A DNA stretch of 7,535 nucleotides from assembly GCA_002404095.1 (NCBI GenBank), contig DHJA01000156.1, forward strand, positions 4,174-11,708, read 5' to 3'. Source of the stretch: Planctomycetaceae bacterium UBA4732 (GTDB lineage Bacteria; Planctomycetota; Planctomycetia; Gemmatales; Gemmataceae). Below, piece by piece: positions 1 through 6,608 of the stretch. Under the pieces are notes generated by a model that was not told the DNA's origin, made no database searches, and saw only the letters and a program-made list of their open reading frames with translations. Numbering within the stretch: position 1 is the first letter of the stretch; the number at the start of each line of letters is the position of its first letter. Position numbers and translations under genes: made by a program.

Positions 1-1805
1 CGCGGGCGAACCCCCCCGGCCCCCGCTTCGTCTATAGCGACGTGAACTACATCCTTCTCGGCGATTTAGTGGAGCGCTTAAGTGGCATGCCGCTGGACGA
101 GTTCACCAGGAAAAACCTGTTCACGCCGCTCGGTCTGACAACGATGGGTTATAAGCCGGACGCAGCACTGAAGGATCGTTTCGCCCCGACGGAGAAGCGC
201 GACGGTCAGTGGTTGATCGGCGAGGTTCATGACCCGCGAGCAGCGCTACTCGGAGGCGTCGCCGGCCACGCCGGCCTCTTCGCCACGGCCGACGACCTGG
301 CCGTGTACGCGCAGATGCTGCTCAACGGCGGCGTTTGGAATGACAAGCGCATCCTGAGCGCGTTGACCGTGAAGCGGCTGACGACGCCGCACGCCATCCC
401 GCTCGGCGACGGCGATCTCGGCGAGCGCACCTATGGTTGGGACGTGCGGACGCCGTATTCCGGCAATCGCGGCGAGTTGTTCGTACCCGGTTCCGGCTTC
501 GGCCACACCGGCTGGACGGGCACCTCGCTCTGGATCGACCCGGACAGCGAGACGGCCGTAATCCTGCTGACCAACCGCGTCCATCCCGACGGCAAGGGCG
601 ACATCCGCCGACTGTGGAACCAACTCGGTACGCTGACGGCGGCGGCCCTGGAACCATCGCGGCCGGAGGGGAAGCCCGTGATGACGGGCTTGGACGTGAT
701 GGAGCGCGACAAGTTTACGGCATTAAAGGGGCGGCATGTAGGTCTTGTTACGAACCATACGGGCGTGGACCGCGACGGCCGCTCGGCCATCGACCTACTC
801 TCGAAGGCGGAGGGCGTAACGCTCGTGGCCCTGTTCAGCCCGGAACACGGCATCCGCGGCGCAGTGGATGAGAAGGTGGACGATTCCAAGGACGAGAAGA
901 CAGGCCTGCCCGTTTACAGCCTTTACGGCGCGCGTCCGAAACCGACTAAGGATACCCTGAAAGGGGTTGATACGCTAGTATTCGATATACAGGATGCCGG
1001 ATGTCGCTTTTACACTTATGAAAGCACGCTGGGCGGCGTACTGGAGGCGGCGGCGGAGAACAAGATCGCCGTGATCGTGCTGGACCGGCCGAATCCGCTG
1101 GGCGGCGTGGAGGTGGAGGGGCCGGTGTTGGTCGCCGGCCGCGAGTCCTTTGTCGGCTACCACACGCTGCCGGTGCGTCACGGGCTTACGATGGGCGAAC
1201 TGGCGCGGCTGTTCAACGCCGAGCGCAAAATCGGCTGCGATTTGGAGGTGATAACGCTAGAGAACTGGCGCCGCGGCGACCTGTACGACCGGACGGGCCT
1301 GCGTTGGGTGAATCCGTCGCCGAACCTGCGCAGCCTTACCGAGACGCTGCTTTACCCCGGCGTCGGCCTGTTGGAGACGACGAACCTCAGTGTGGGCCGC
1401 GGCACGGATCGGCCGTTCGAGTGGGTCGGCTCGCCGTGGATCGACGGGGCGAAGCTGGCGGCGGCGCTGACGAAAGAAGACCTGCCGGGGGTGCGCTTCG
1501 TTCCGTGCCGACAGACGCCGGCGTCCAGCGTGTTCAAGGGCAAGGAGTGCGACGGCGTGGATATTCTGGTGGACGACTGGTCGCGCTTTCGGCCGGTGCG
1601 TACTGGCGTGGCGCTGGCGTGTGCGCTGCGTCGTCTGTACCCCGACGATTGGCAGGCGGAGCGCTACGACCATCTGCTCGGCAACGCCGCGATGCTCGCC
1701 GGGTTGAAGCGAGGGGCGAGTTGGCAAAAGCTGGAAAAGGGATGGCAGACGGAGTTGACGCGCTTCCGCGAACGCCGTCAGCCCTATTTGTTGTATTCCG
1801 AGTAG
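1..1805 (+). CDS. Serine hydrolase (beta-lactamase fold) fused to exo-beta-N-acetylmuramidase NamZ domain, 5' partial
   Basis: The reading frame is open from base 3, so the gene starts upstream; the GTG at 42 is internal, because the codons before it encode the family-typical stretch FVYSDVNYILLG. Counting from that GTG, residues 1-205 are the C-terminal part of a class C beta-lactamase-like (AmiE/YbbE-type) serine hydrolase, with YSDVNY and an HTG triad motif (H155-G157, in GFGHTGWTG). The catalytic SxxK and any signal peptide would be upstream of the window. Residues 213-587 form a full DUF1343/NamZ (GH171) domain: LVTNHTG (235-241), FSPEHG (265-270, whose Glu is a candidate catalytic residue), VFDIQDAG (313-320), LDRPNPLGG (347-355), PSPNLRS (425-431) and GRGTDRPFE (452-460). 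In Bacillus subtilis the separate AmiE and NamZ proteins act together in muropeptide recycling: one removes the peptide and the other releases MurNAc. One chain doing both is an inference. The stop is TAG at 1803-1805. Confidence 0.9.
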   Translation, partial: RANPPGPRFVYSDVNYILLGDLVERLSGMPLDEFTRKNLFTPLGLTTMGYKPDAALKDRFAPTEKRDGQWLIGEVHDPRAALLGGVAGHAGLFATADDLAVYAQMLLNGGVWNDKRILSALTVKRLTTPHAIPLGDGDLGERTYGWDVRTPYSGNRGELFVPGSGFGHTGWTGTSLWIDPDSETAVILLTNRVHPDGKGDIRRLWNQLGTLTAAALEPSRPEGKPVMTGLDVMERDKFTALKGRHVGLVTNHTGVDRDGRSAIDLLSKAEGVTLVALFSPEHGIRGAVDEKVDDSKDEKTGLPVYSLYGARPKPTKDTLKGVDTLVFDIQDAGCRFYTYESTLGGVLEAAAENKIAVIVLDRPNPLGGVEVEGPVLVAGRESFVGYHTLPVRHGLTMGELARLFNAERKIGCDLEVITLENWRRGDLYDRTGLRWVNPSPNLRSLTETLLYPGVGLLETTNLSVGRGTDRPFEWVGSPWIDGAKLAAALTKEDLPGVRFVPCRQTPASSVFKGKECDGVDILVDDWSRFRPVRTGVALACALRRLYPDDWQAERYDHLLGNAAMLAGLKRGASWQKLEKGWQTELTRFRERRQPYLLYSE

Positions 1806-1852
1806 AACGGATACTCTAATTAGCTGATTTGAACCCTTTCAACTGCCGCTCG

Positions 1853-1940
1853 CCCGCCAAGGGCGGGTTGGCGGACGGGGGTTGGCGGGACGATGTCCTT
1901 AGTGGCAAAGGACTTAGGGGCCGCCCGCCAACCCGCCAAG
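1853..1940. repeat. Nested inverted-repeat element, possible terminator
   Basis: This lies about 50 bases after the NamZ-fusion stop. An outer inverted repeat pairs 1862-1878 (GGCGGGTTGGCGGACGG) with 1921-1937 (CCGCCCGCCAACCCGCC) with one G-T/A-C type difference. An inner hairpin pairs GTCCTT (1895-1900) with AAGGAC (1908-1913) around a 7-nt loop. The left arm can alternatively fold on itself as CCCGCC-AAG-GGCGGG (1853-1867). The right arm is followed by only a short T run (TTTT in CGTTTTGCC), so intrinsic termination is possible but not clear. It could equally be an interspersed repeat of the genome. Confidence 0.55.
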
Positions 1941-2013
1941 CGTTTTGCCGCCCAGGGCTAGGAGGCTTCTCTACGGAGTTCTCCCGCCCCTTTTTTTTCG
2001 ATGTCGGCCAGCC

Positions 2014-2043
2014 TTGTTTTGCTGCCCGCGCGGTCGGTATAAT
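2014..2043 (+). promoter_or_regulatory. Sigma70-like promoter for the small ORF at 2067
   Basis: A perfect -10 hexamer TATAAT (2038-2043) is preceded by TTGTTT (2014-2019, three of six matches to TTGACA) with an 18-nt spacer. Transcription would begin near 2050, immediately before the AAGGAGG ribosome binding site at 2055-2061. The leader would therefore be very short. The call rests on hexamer match and placement only. Confidence 0.5.
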
Positions 2044-2066
2044 CCACCCCGTAAAAGGAGGGCGTT

Positions 2067-2396
2067 ATGGAGCGGGTGATTCCTGACAACGGGCCGGACA
2101 AGGCCGCCGGTCCCGACCTCGGTTCCGTCGCCGACGAACTGAGTCGGGAGAGCGACCGACTAAGGAAACTCGCGGAAGAGTTGAAAGCCTGCCATGAAAC
2201 GCCGGGTGCCATGCTTTCGTGGACCCAGCCGGGAGGTAAAATCCAAGGAGCTACCACCGCGAAAGCATGTCTACCGCGAGGAGGCTCACATGCTTTCGCG
2301 GCGGTCTTGCCGCTTTCTCTTTCCGAACAGAACCCGCGAAAGCATGGCGTCCGGCGTAGGTCGGGTTTGCAGGCAAGACAAAACGATACAAATTGA
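2067..2396 (+). CDS. Small hypothetical protein; 3' half made of repeat sequence
   Basis: I do not recognise a family. The start is well supported: ATG at 2067 lies 5 nt after a perfect AAGGAGG (2055-2061), with a TATAAT promoter just upstream. Residues 1-44 look like a genuine small protein: a polar, Gly/Pro-rich start followed by a charged helix (VADELSRESDRLRKLAEELK, 21-40) with heptad-like spacing that could form a coiled coil. From about residue 45 (base 2200) the frame enters the CATGCTTTCG inverted-repeat element and the translation becomes low-complexity and basic (for example RKHGVRRRSGLQ). The original C-terminus was probably displaced by the repeat, so the product may be a truncated or altered remnant. 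The 109-residue extent is simply where the frame stops; only the N-terminal part is convincing. Confidence 0.4.
   Translation: MERVIPDNGPDKAAGPDLGSVADELSRESDRLRKLAEELKACHETPGAMLSWTQPGGKIQGATTAKACLPRGGSHAFAAVLPLSLSEQNPRKHGVRRRSGLQARQNDTN
2200..2356. repeat. Four-copy alternating CATGCTTTCG inverted-repeat element
   Basis: Four copies of the core CATGCTTTCG / CGAAAGCATG occur in alternating orientation. The outer arms 2200-2221 and 2335-2356 are inverted copies agreeing at 19 of 22 positions. The inner arms CCGCGAAAGCATGT (2257-2270) and ACATGCTTTCGCGG (2288-2301) form a perfect 14-bp stem with a 17-nt loop, extended by two more pairs after a mismatch. The nested symmetry resembles a BIME or MITE. 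No transposase for it is visible in the window. Confidence 0.75.
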
Positions 2397-2429
2397 TACA
2401 AAACGGTACCGCTCCGCCGCGGCGGAGCG
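2381..2429. repeat. Three tandem 10-bp units next to a perfect 20-bp palindrome
   Basis: Three consecutive 10-mers, AAACGATACA (2381-2390), AATTGATACA (2391-2400) and AAACGGTACC (2401-2410), form an AT-richer block in GC-rich surroundings. The last unit runs into the perfect palindrome CGCTCCGCCGCGGCGGAGCG (2410-2429). Helically phased 10-bp units beside a palindrome are compatible with a protein-binding site, but nothing in the window identifies a protein that binds there. It could also be the edge of the preceding repeat element. Confidence 0.5.
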
Positions 2430-2437
2430 TATGGATG

Positions 2438-2467
2438 CAGACGAGGATTACCCCTTTTCGTCTTTTT
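2438..2467 (+). terminator. Possible weak intrinsic terminator / hairpin copy 1
   Basis: AGAC and GTCT arms flank GAGGATTACCCCTTTTC, and the right arm runs into a T tract (GTCTTTTTATA). The stem is short and broken, so termination efficiency is doubtful. A related copy lies at 2509-2529. Confidence 0.3.
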
Positions 2468-2508
2468 ATAGGCGTTGAAAAACTCCAGGTACACCGCGTG
2501 GTAGCCGC

Positions 2509-2529
2509 AGACCGGGATTACCCCGTCTC
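2509..2529. repeat. Second copy of the GGATTACCCC hairpin
   Basis: This repeats the layout of 2438-2464: GCAGAC, then GGATTACCCC, then GTCT. Here the arms AGAC/GTCT and GGG/CCC form a more compact stem with one mismatch and an ATTA loop. No T run follows it. Confidence 0.4.
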
Positions 2530-2725
2530 ATCCCTCTAGCCGCGTTCACGGTGCAACCTCCCCCAATAAGCAAGGAGGCGCCGGCCGACCGCCCGTCCCG
2601 CCAATACATTTCTCGATAGCTTTGCCAACGCTGGCGTCCGAAACTACGGAGAGCAGTCGCCCCAGCAGGTGTTTAATTCCCATCGCCAGCCCAACGCATC
2701 ATCCGCGCACTGGAAATGCAAGCCA
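2530..2725. other. Upstream region of hsdM, no clear element
   Basis: I see no convincing promoter or gene here. The hsdM frame is open back to 2570, and an AAGGAGG (2572-2578) occurs with no ATG, GTG or TTG at usable distance. That sequence can instead pair with CCTCC just upstream as a weak hairpin. Confidence 0.35.
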
Positions 2726-5155
2726 ATGGACCAGGCCACACACAACAAGATCATCTCCTTCATCTGGGGCATCGCGGATGATGTGCTGCGCGATCTCTTC
2801 AAGCGCGGCAAGTATGCCGATGTCATCCTGCCAATGTGCGTACTGCGGCGGCTCGACGCTGTGCTTGAACCGACCAAGAAGGCGGTCCTCGACACCAAGG
2901 TGATGCTGGACGGGGCCGGTATCACCGAACAGCGCGCCGCCCTCTGCGCGGCCGCCGAACAGGCTTTTTTCAACACGTCGCCGTTTACCCTACGCGACTT
3001 GAAAGCCCGCGCGAGCCATCAGCAACTCAGGTCCGATTTTGAAGCCTACCTCGACGGCTTTTCGCCCAACGTGCAGGACATCCTGGAGAACTTCAAGTTC
3101 CGCAACCAGATTCCTACCCTTGCCAAAGCCGACGCCCTGGGCACGCTCATCGAGAAGTTCCTCGATCCGGACATCAACCTTGGCCCGCGACCTGTCCTGA
3201 ACGGCGACCGTTCGGTCAAGCACCCGGCGATGGACAACCACGCAATGGGCACGGTGTTCGAGGAACTTGTCCGCAGGTTCAACGAGGAGAACAACGAGGA
3301 GGCCGGCGAACACTGGACGCCGCGGGACGCCGTTAAGCTAATGGCCGACCTCATCTTCCTGCCCGTCGCCGACGCCATCCGATCCGGGTCTTACATGCTC
3401 TATGACGGGGCCTGTGGTACGGGGGGTATGCTGACCGTCGCGGAAGAACGCCTGCAAGCCCTTGCCGCGGCAGGCAAGAAACAGATCAAGACGCACCTGT
3501 TCGGCCAGGAGATCAACCCCGAGACGTTTGCCATCTGCAAGGCCGATATGCTTCTCAAAGGCGAAGGGGAGAACGCCGACCACATCATCGGCGGCGCCGA
3601 ATGGTCAACGCTGTTCCACGACGCCTATCCGGCCCGCCAATTCGACTTCATGCTCTCCAACCCGCCCTACGGCAAAAGCTGGAAGAAAGACCTTGGCGAT
3701 ATGGGCGGCAAGGACGGCATGTGCGATGGGCGTTTCAAGGTGATGCATCAAGTCGAAGAGGTAAGTCTGCTGGGCGAGGCCCACGGCCGGGACGGCCGTG
3801 CCACGGGCGAGTTTCACGGCGGTGGCACGGGCGTCTCGCCCGTGGGCGAAGAACTGTCACTCGTCACTCGGTCCAGCGACGGCCAACTGCTCTTCCTGGT
3901 CAACATGGCCAGCAAGATGAACCACAAGACCGCTCTCGGCAGTCGCATTGCCGAGGTCCACAACGGTTCTTCCCTCTTCACCGGCGACGCCGGCCAGGGC
4001 GAAAGTAACATCCGCCGTTGGCTTATCGAAAACGATTGGCTCGAAGCCGTCGTCGCGCTGCCGCTGAATATGTTCTACAACACCGGGATCGCCACCTACA
4101 TTTGGCTGTTGACGAACCGCAAGCCGGAACATCGGAAGGGCAAGGTCCAGCTCATCGACGCAACCCAATGGTTCAAGCCGCTCCGCAAGAACCTGGGCAA
4201 GAAGAACTGCGAACTTTCCGAAGACGATATCCGCCGTATCTGCGCCGCGCATCGCCAGTTCACGGAAACCGAGCAATCGAAGATATTTCCCAATCAGGCG
4301 TTCGGCTACTGGAAGATCACCGTCGAACGGCCGCTGCGTCTGCATAGCCAACTCACCATGAAGGCCGTCGAATCGCTGCGCTTCGCATCCGGCGACGAAG
4401 AAATCCGTTCCACGCTCCATGACGAGTTCGGCGATTCCCTGTTCACCGACTTCGCCTCCCTGAAACCCAAGCTGGAAAAGCGGCTGGCCGAATGGGGCGA
4501 AGACGATGAGGAGGACGACGAGGACGCCGCCCCTATCCGCAAGGGAATCTCCGAAAAGAAAAAGAAGAAGCTGCTCGACTCGAAGAGCTGGGAACGCGAC
4601 GGCCGGCTTGTCGAAGTCGCCACGGCCCTACGCGACGAACTCGGCGGCGACCTGTTCGAGGACCATAACGCCTTTCGCACTGCGGTCGAAGCCGCCCTCA
4701 AAAAACTTGGACACAAACTCAGCGCGGGCGATTTGAAGATTCTCTATCGGGCCGTCAGTTGGCGCGTCGAAACCGCCCCGCCTGTCTTCGCCAAGGTCAA
4801 CAAACCCGGCAAGGCAAAGGCCGATCCCCTTCGCGGCCTGTTCGAGGCCAAGGTCGGCGGCAAGCTGTGCGTCGTTGAATACGAACCCGATTCCGACCTC
4901 CGCGACACCGAACAGATACCCCTATTGGAGCCGGGCGGCATCGAGGCGTTCCTCCGCCGCGAGGTACTGCCCTACACGCTCGACGCCTGGCTGAATGACG
5001 GGGCTACCAAAATCGGCTATGAAATCAGCTTCACCCGCAACTTCTACAGGCCGCAGCCGCTCCGCACCCTGGAGGAGATTCGCGCCGACATCCTGACCCT
5101 GGAGAAGGAAACCGAAGGGCTGCTCGGCGAGATCGTCGGAGGGGCCAAGCAATGA
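2726..5155 (+). CDS. hsdM: Type I restriction-modification system, N6-adenine DNA methyltransferase subunit M, with in-frame REP insertion
   Basis: HsdM methylates adenine using S-adenosylmethionine as part of the M2S complex, with HsdS choosing the site. I chose ATG 2726 because MDQATHNKIISFIWGIADDV matches the usual HsdM N-terminus; a GTG at 2669 would add 19 unconserved residues. The protein is 809 residues, longer than the roughly 500-550 of classical HsdM because of an extended C-terminal part. Seen in order: a helical HsdM_N region (about 1-130), AdoMet motif I as DGACGTGG (227-234, Gly where Pro is commoner), catalytic motif IV NPPY (312-315), a segment encoded by two opposed REP hairpins (HGRDGRAT to GTGVSPV, 353-373), the conserved LFTGDAGQGESNIRRW (417-432), an acidic run EDDEEDDED (592-600) followed by five lysines (611-615), and a C-terminal helix (782-800). 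The REP-encoded insert lies after motif IV and keeps the frame. hsdS follows with a 4-base ATGA overlap, so the two are translationally coupled. Whether the insert leaves activity intact cannot be told from sequence. Confidence 0.95.
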   Translation: MDQATHNKIISFIWGIADDVLRDLFKRGKYADVILPMCVLRRLDAVLEPTKKAVLDTKVMLDGAGITEQRAALCAAAEQAFFNTSPFTLRDLKARASHQQLRSDFEAYLDGFSPNVQDILENFKFRNQIPTLAKADALGTLIEKFLDPDINLGPRPVLNGDRSVKHPAMDNHAMGTVFEELVRRFNEENNEEAGEHWTPRDAVKLMADLIFLPVADAIRSGSYMLYDGACGTGGMLTVAEERLQALAAAGKKQIKTHLFGQEINPETFAICKADMLLKGEGENADHIIGGAEWSTLFHDAYPARQFDFMLSNPPYGKSWKKDLGDMGGKDGMCDGRFKVMHQVEEVSLLGEAHGRDGRATGEFHGGGTGVSPVGEELSLVTRSSDGQLLFLVNMASKMNHKTALGSRIAEVHNGSSLFTGDAGQGESNIRRWLIENDWLEAVVALPLNMFYNTGIATYIWLLTNRKPEHRKGKVQLIDATQWFKPLRKNLGKKNCELSEDDIRRICAAHRQFTETEQSKIFPNQAFGYWKITVERPLRLHSQLTMKAVESLRFASGDEEIRSTLHDEFGDSLFTDFASLKPKLEKRLAEWGEDDEEDDEDAAPIRKGISEKKKKKLLDSKSWERDGRLVEVATALRDELGGDLFEDHNAFRTAVEAALKKLGHKLSAGDLKILYRAVSWRVETAPPVFAKVNKPGKAKADPLRGLFEAKVGGKLCVVEYEPDSDLRDTEQIPLLEPGGIEAFLRREVLPYTLDAWLNDGATKIGYEISFTRNFYRPQPLRTLEEIRADILTLEKETEGLLGEIVGGAKQ
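3782..3844. repeat. Divergent REP pair inside hsdM
   Basis: Two perfect 8-bp hairpins with 3-nt loops face away from each other. The first (minus orientation) is CACGGCCG-GGA-CGGCCGTG at 3782-3800, followed by CCAC (3801-3804). The second (plus orientation) is CACGGGCG-TCT-CGCCCGTG at 3826-3844, preceded by GTGG (3822-3825). Thus both carry a GTGG foot 5' of the stem on their own strand. CCGTGCCAC (3796-3804) can also pair with GTGGCACGG (3822-3830). The pair is read in frame by hsdM. Confidence 0.9.
5138..5154 (+). promoter_or_regulatory. Ribosome binding site and overlapping start of hsdS
   Basis: GGAGGGG (5138-5144) lies 7 nt before ATG 5152 inside the last codons of hsdM. The ATG overlaps the hsdM TGA (5153-5155). 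This fixes the hsdS start and indicates translational coupling. Confidence 0.8.
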
Positions 5156-6591
5156 TCAGCGAACTCAAGCCATATCCGAATTACAAAAACTCCGGATTGC
5201 CTTGGCTGGGCAAAATGCCGGTGCAGTGGAGTCTAAAGCGTGGGAAGTCCATCTTGGAACGCATCGACAAGCGGTCAACAACCGGCGGTGAAGAGTTATT
5301 GACAGTCTCCTCAGCGAAAGGTGTGGTGCCCCGACGAAATGCCACGGTGACAATGTTCAAAGCCAAAACATATCGGGGATATAAGCTGTGTTGGCCTGGC
5401 GATCTCGCTATCAACAGCCTTTGGGCGTGGGGCGGTGGATTAGGCGTTTCGCGCTACCACGGCATCATCAGCACGGCGTACGGGGTTTACAGGGTTCGGT
5501 CAACCGCTCCTATTATTCCACCATTTGTGCATGAATTTGTGCGTTCATCGCCATTTAATTGGGAACTGCACGTTCGCTCCAAAGGTATATGGATATCGAG
5601 ACTTCAATTGACTGACGGGGCATTTCTGGATGCCCCTTTTGTTCTGCCTCCGCCGGATGAGCAAGCGGCCATCGTGCGATTTCTGGACCACGCGAACGGG
5701 AAGATTGAGCGGGCGATTCGGGCAAAGCGCAAGCTGGTCGCGCTGCTCAACGAGCAGAAGCAGGCCATCATCCACCGCGCCGTGACCCGCGGCCTTGACC
5801 CCGCGGTGAAGCTCAAGCCTTCTGGCATTCCCTGGCTTGGCGACGTACCGGAACATTGGCAGGTGCGAAGGTTCAAAACTCTGGTTTGCCGAATTGACCA
5901 AGGCGTAAGTCCCCTTGCGGAGGGTTTCCTGGCCGACGGGACATCGTGGGGCGTTCTTAAGGCCGGCTGCGTCAATCATGGCGTATTCCGCGAAACTGAG
6001 CATAAGCGGTTAGCAAAAGGTTTTGAGATCGATCCGGCAATCATCGTCTGGGCGGGTGATGTCCTTATTTCGCGTGCTTGTGGCTCCCCGAAACTCGTTG
6101 GTTCTGTCGGACGTGTACCTTCGCTGAGCTATCGCCTAATACTGTCCGACAAGACCTTTCGACCGATATTCCACCAATTTGTCGATGTGGATTTTGCTGT
6201 CTATGCAATGAACAGCCGGTACTATCGTGACCAAGTTGAACAAGCCATCAGTGGAGCGGAAGGCCTGGCAAACAATCTTCCCATATCGTCGCTCCGAAGT
6301 TTCACCTTTGCGCTTCCGCCAGCGGCGGAAGCGCGGAGAATCGCAGTCCAGCTTCAAGAGATTTTGCACCAGTCCAACACCAGCATCACCCGTATCGAAC
6401 GTGAAATCGCCCTCCTCCGCGAGTACCGCACGACATTGACGGCAGACGTGGTCACGGGCAAGCTGGACGTAAGAGCGGCCGTGAAGCACCTGCCCGCCGA
6501 GAGCGACGATGGCCGGCCGCCGACTTGGGAGGAAGAAGAACAAGACACGGCCGAGACGGCCGTGCCACAAGAGGAGGAGACGGATGAATGA
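5152..6591 (+). CDS. hsdS: Type I restriction-modification system, specificity subunit S
   Basis: HsdS determines the bipartite DNA target of the HsdM/HsdR enzyme. The 479-residue protein has the classical two-half layout. Half 1 begins with SGLPWLGKMPVQW (14-26), contains target recognition domain 1, and ends in a conserved helical spacer (LPPPDEQAAIVRFLDHANGK to EQKQAIIHRAVTRGLDP, about 165-217). Half 2 begins with the matching SGIPWLGDVPEHW (224-236), contains recognition domain 2, and ends in a second helical repeat (ALPPAAEARRIAVQLQEIL to LREYRTTLTADVVTGKLDV, about 387-440). The recognition domains are clearly lower in GC (about 45-50% in the stretches I counted) than the spacer (about 60%), as expected for exchanged specificity modules. 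An acidic tail follows (WEEEEQDTAETAVPQEEETDE); its DTAETAVP is encoded by a REP hairpin (6546-6568). The gene is coupled to hsdM upstream and overlaps the RAYT start by 8 bases downstream. Confidence 0.95.
   Translation: MISELKPYPNYKNSGLPWLGKMPVQWSLKRGKSILERIDKRSTTGGEELLTVSSAKGVVPRRNATVTMFKAKTYRGYKLCWPGDLAINSLWAWGGGLGVSRYHGIISTAYGVYRVRSTAPIIPPFVHEFVRSSPFNWELHVRSKGIWISRLQLTDGAFLDAPFVLPPPDEQAAIVRFLDHANGKIERAIRAKRKLVALLNEQKQAIIHRAVTRGLDPAVKLKPSGIPWLGDVPEHWQVRRFKTLVCRIDQGVSPLAEGFLADGTSWGVLKAGCVNHGVFRETEHKRLAKGFEIDPAIIVWAGDVLISRACGSPKLVGSVGRVPSLSYRLILSDKTFRPIFHQFVDVDFAVYAMNSRYYRDQVEQAISGAEGLANNLPISSLRSFTFALPPAAEARRIAVQLQEILHQSNTSITRIEREIALLREYRTTLTADVVTGKLDVRAAVKHLPAESDDGRPPTWEEEEQDTAETAVPQEEETDE
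6546..6568 (-). repeat. REP hairpin in the 3' end of hsdS
   Basis: CACGGCCG (6546-6553), AGA loop, CGGCCGTG (6557-6564), then CCAC (6565-6568). On the minus strand this is a GTGG foot followed by a perfect 8-bp stem. It is read as part of the acidic HsdS tail. Confidence 0.85.
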
Positions 6592-6608
6592 AAACCCCCG
6601 TGGCACGG
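6560..6608 (+). promoter_or_regulatory. REP-REP stem enclosing the RAYT ribosome binding site and start
   Basis: CCGTGCCAC (6560-6568) and GTGGCACGG (6600-6608) are perfectly complementary over 9 bases. The 31-nt loop holds the AGGAGG ribosome binding site (6572-6577), the RAYT ATG (6584) and the hsdS stop (6589-6591). The stem competes with the separate REP hairpins at 6546-6564 and 6604-6622, so the mRNA has at least two mutually exclusive folds. A control role is an inference. Confidence 0.4.

Noticed and set aside
1991..1998. T8 run as an intrinsic terminator
   Set aside because: Only a tiny GGAG/CTCC stem lies before it, too small to be a terminator hairpin.
1829..2086. Plus-strand 85-residue ORF after the NamZ fusion
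   Set aside because: It runs through the nested CCCGCC repeat and a T tract, without a ribosome binding site.
1958..2494. Minus-strand 178-residue ORF through the intergenic repeats
   Set aside because: Its translation is mostly made of the inverted-repeat elements and has no recognisable domain or ribosome binding site; the MYLEFFNAYKKT start could be a gene relic but I cannot support it.
2669..2671. GTG as the hsdM start
   Set aside because: The 19 added residues do not resemble HsdM N-termini, whereas ATG 2726 begins the conserved helical domain directly.
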